In this document: positions 6,408-8,086 of the stretch, one piece after another
How the letters are laid out: each line of letters starts with the position of its first letter
How positions within the stretch are numbered: the first letter of the stretch is position 1
Source: JACQBY01 sp041486115
Lineage (GTDB): Bacteria > Nitrospirota > Nitrospiria > JACQBW01
DNA: 8,086 bases
Assembly (NCBI GenBank): GCA_041486115.1
Contig: JBGPKT010000106.1
Span: 1-8,086 of the forward strand
Direction: 5' to 3'
Translations under genes and position numbers: made by a program
The notes under the pieces: model-generated
Seen by the model: the letters and a program-made list of their open reading frames with translations, nothing else
Database searches by the model: none
What the model was told of the DNA's origin: nothing

Positions 6408-7556
6408 ATGTTAAAAAAATATCTCCTGGCCCCAGGGCCGACGCCGGTTCCTCCCGAAGTTTTACTTGCCATGTCCCGTCCGATTTTACATCACCGGGCG
6501 CCTGAATTTGCCGAAGTTCTCGGCCAGGTTAAAGAAGATCTAAAGTGGCTTTTTCAAACCCGGAATGACGTTTTAACCCTGGTGTCCACAGGAACCGGCG
6601 GAATGGAAGGGTCAGTGACGAATTTCCTTTCTCCCGGGGACAAGGCTCTCTTTGTCAACAGCGGAAAATTCGGAGAACGATGGGGGAAAATCTGCGCCGC
6701 TTATGGCGTCAAGACAGAAGAAATCAAAGTCGAGTGGGGCTATTCTGTTGATCCTCAACTCATTAAAAACGCTCTTCAGAAAGATCCTTCGATTAAAGCT
6801 GTTTTTATTCAGGCCAGTGAAACTTCCACAGGGGTTGCCCATCCGACCCGGGATATTGCCGCTATTGTAAAAGCCCATGAAAATACGATTTTGGTGGTCG
6901 ATGCCATTACGGCTCTCGGCGTTTTTGACCTGAAAGTCGATGCATGGGGGCTCGATGTCGTCGTGACCGGCTCGCAGAAAGCCTTAATGCTTCCTCCGGG
7001 GCTTGCGTTTGTCAGCGTCAGTGAAAAAGCCTGGAAAATGGCCGATAAAGCAAAAAACTGCAAGTTTTATTTTAATTTTAAAAAAGAGCGCGAGAGTCTT
7101 TCAAAAAACCAAACGGCCTGGACGGCGGCCAGTTCGCTGATCGTTGGATTGAGTGAAGTGTTAAAACTCCAAAAAGCCGAAGGACTTGAAAATATCTTTG
7201 CCAGACATCACCGGCTTGCAGAAGCCACCCGTCAGGGGATGATCGCCGCGGGATTGAAACTCTTTGCAAAAGGGACACCTTCTGACGCTTTAACAGCCGT
7301 AGAAGCGCCTGCCGGCTTTGACGGACAGGCGATTTATAAGAACCTTCGGGTGACTTATGGGATTACGGCCGCGGGGGGGCAGGATCAATTAAAAGGAAAA
7401 GTGTTTAGAATCGCCCATATGGGTTATGCCGACACCTTCGATACCATTACCGCGATTGCGGCGGTTGAAATGGTTTTAAAAGGGATGGGAGCTCCTGTGA
7501 ATTTAGGTTCGGGCGTGGCTAAAGCGCAGGAAATATTATTAAAAAAATTAAACTAA
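6408..7556 (+). CDS. Class V (alanine-glyoxylate / serine-pyruvate family) aminotransferase
   Basis: This 382-residue PLP enzyme has the usual length of the AGXT/SPT branch. The N-terminal L-L-A-P-G-P-T-P-V-P substrate-lid motif (6-15), the phosphate-binding STGTGGMEG (60-68), D165 in VVDAITALG (pairs with the PLP ring nitrogen) and K191 in VTGSQKALMLPPGLAF (Schiff-base Lys) are all present. R334 in FRIAHMGY is the expected carboxylate-binding Arg. The fold is therefore intact and active. Family members use alanine, serine or related donors with glyoxylate, pyruvate or similar acceptors; the substrate cannot be read from sequence. It is the first gene of a unit with serA (17 bases between them), which makes a role in serine synthesis or breakdown likely. 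One inference is that it does the 3-phosphohydroxypyruvate transamination normally done by SerC. Strong AAGGAG at 7-base spacing supports the start. Confidence 0.92.
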   Translation: MLKKYLLAPGPTPVPPEVLLAMSRPILHHRAPEFAEVLGQVKEDLKWLFQTRNDVLTLVSTGTGGMEGSVTNFLSPGDKALFVNSGKFGERWGKICAAYGVKTEEIKVEWGYSVDPQLIKNALQKDPSIKAVFIQASETSTGVAHPTRDIAAIVKAHENTILVVDAITALGVFDLKVDAWGLDVVVTGSQKALMLPPGLAFVSVSEKAWKMADKAKNCKFYFNFKKERESLSKNQTAWTAASSLIVGLSEVLKLQKAEGLENIFARHHRLAEATRQGMIAAGLKLFAKGTPSDALTAVEAPAGFDGQAIYKNLRVTYGITAAGGQDQLKGKVFRIAHMGYADTFDTITAIAAVEMVLKGMGAPVNLGSGVAKAQEILLKKLN

Positions 7557-7560
7557 AATA

Positions 7561-7567
7561 AGGTGAT
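7561..7567 (+). promoter_or_regulatory. Ribosome binding site that fixes the serA TTG start
   Basis: AGGTGAT matches the 16S anti-Shine-Dalgarno end well and lies six bases before TTG at 7574. An in-frame TAA at 7559-7561 excludes any earlier start, and the family's first strand (KVLVSD) begins right after the TTG. This decides the non-ATG start. Confidence 0.75.
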
Positions 7568-7573
7568 AAAACA

Positions 7574-8086
7574 TTGAAAGTATTAGTGAGCGACAAACTC
7601 TCGGACCAGGGAGTGGAAATTCTAAAAAGAGCCGGCCTGGAAGTTGATGTTAAAACCAAGCTGACGCCCGAAGAGCTGATTAAAGAAATCAAAAATTACG
7701 ACGGTTTGATCATCCGGAGCGCCACAAAGGTAACGGCCGATGTCATCCATGCCGCCGACCGTTTAAAAGTGATTGGAAGAGCCGGTTCGGGGCTCGACAA
7801 CGTAGACATTAACGCGGCTTCTAAAAAAGGGATCGTCGTGATGAATACGCCCGGCGGCAATACCATTACGACGGCTGAACATGCCCTTTCGATGATGTGT
7901 TCGATGTCCCGATTAATTCCCCAGGCGACCAGTTCAATGAAAGCAGGCCAGTGGGAAAAAAACAAATTTAACGGGGTTGAAATGTACAACAAGACCCTGG
8001 GAATCGTCGGCATCGGCCAGATCGGAAGTTATGTGGCGAAAGTCGCCCAGGGGATGGGGATGCAGGTCATTGGCTATGATCCTTAT
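7574..8086 (+). CDS. serA: D-3-phosphoglycerate dehydrogenase SerA, 3' part beyond the window
   Basis: The first 171 residues are visible and the frame is open to the edge. SerA oxidises 3-phosphoglycerate to 3-phosphohydroxypyruvate with NAD+, the entry step of serine synthesis. The N-terminal substrate-domain half (1-97) includes DGLIIRSATKVT (43-54), the R69-AGSGLDNVD motif and NTPGGNT (91-97), followed by TTAEHALSMM (99-108). The Rossmann dinucleotide fold begins at TLGIVGIGQIG (141-151) and runs to VIGYDPY, where the acidic D169 fits NAD rather than NADP. Catalytic Arg, Glu and His and any ACT/ASB regulatory domains lie beyond the edge, so feedback control by serine cannot be judged. The start is TTG behind AGGTGAT, 17 bases after the aminotransferase stop, so the two are almost certainly one transcript. 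Confidence 0.93.
   Translation, partial: MKVLVSDKLSDQGVEILKRAGLEVDVKTKLTPEELIKEIKNYDGLIIRSATKVTADVIHAADRLKVIGRAGSGLDNVDINAASKKGIVVMNTPGGNTITTAEHALSMMCSMSRLIPQATSSMKAGQWEKNKFNGVEMYNKTLGIVGIGQIGSYVAKVAQGMGMQVIGYDPY

Noticed and set aside
7696..8013. Minus-strand 105-codon frame
   Set aside because: It lies fully inside serA, whose family motifs are unmistakable in the other strand.

Overview
The window holds eight real protein genes at high coding density: seven complete and one cut by the right edge. The proteins suggest a Gram-negative (diderm) bacterium, because they include a TolC-type outer-membrane channel, an MltD-type lipoprotein murein transglycosylase and a membrane-anchored TPR protein. 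The base composition is moderate. A LipM-type octanoyltransferase together with a class V aminotransferase directly upstream of serA would fit Nitrospirota or deltaproteobacteria-like lineages, but this taxonomic guess is from memory and is weak.

Layout. Bases 1-300 hold no convincing gene. They contain an imperfect nested inverted repeat (53-168) and, downstream of it, a good sigma70-type promoter (224-252) that reads into a 116-residue protein with possible zinc ligands and an arginine-rich tail (301-651, +). This gene converges on an exported protein of unknown function (660-1256, -, TTG start). A 156-base divergent region with promoters both ways separates that gene from a membrane-anchored TPR protein (1413-2174, +). 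The TPR gene converges on an MltD-type lytic transglycosylase (2180-3844, -). A 143-base divergent region carries a near-consensus mltD promoter overlapped by a possible operator, and leads to a TolC-family protein (3988-5403, +). The tolC-like gene overlaps tail to tail with the LipM-type gene (5393-6259, -). A 148-base divergent region then precedes a two-gene unit: a class V aminotransferase (6408-7556, +) and serA (7574 to the edge, +).

How the genes fit together. Three genes (TPR protein, transglycosylase, TolC-like channel) work in or on the envelope, but they are on alternating strands and are not an operon. The LipM-type enzyme belongs to lipoate assembly. The last two genes look like a real operon and may carry out the first two steps of serine synthesis from 3-phosphoglycerate, with the class V aminotransferase as a candidate for the transamination step. 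From 301 to 7556 the first seven genes alternate strand without exception, and the three convergent pairs are separated by 8 and 5 bases or overlap by 11, with no visible intrinsic terminators.

I see no CRISPR array, rRNA, tRNA, intact mobile element, toxin-antitoxin pair or defence cassette. Most of the window is ordinary housekeeping and envelope content. The points most worth checking are the mltD operator, the serine-pathway pairing, the folded leader element at 53-168 and the two unrecognised proteins at the left.
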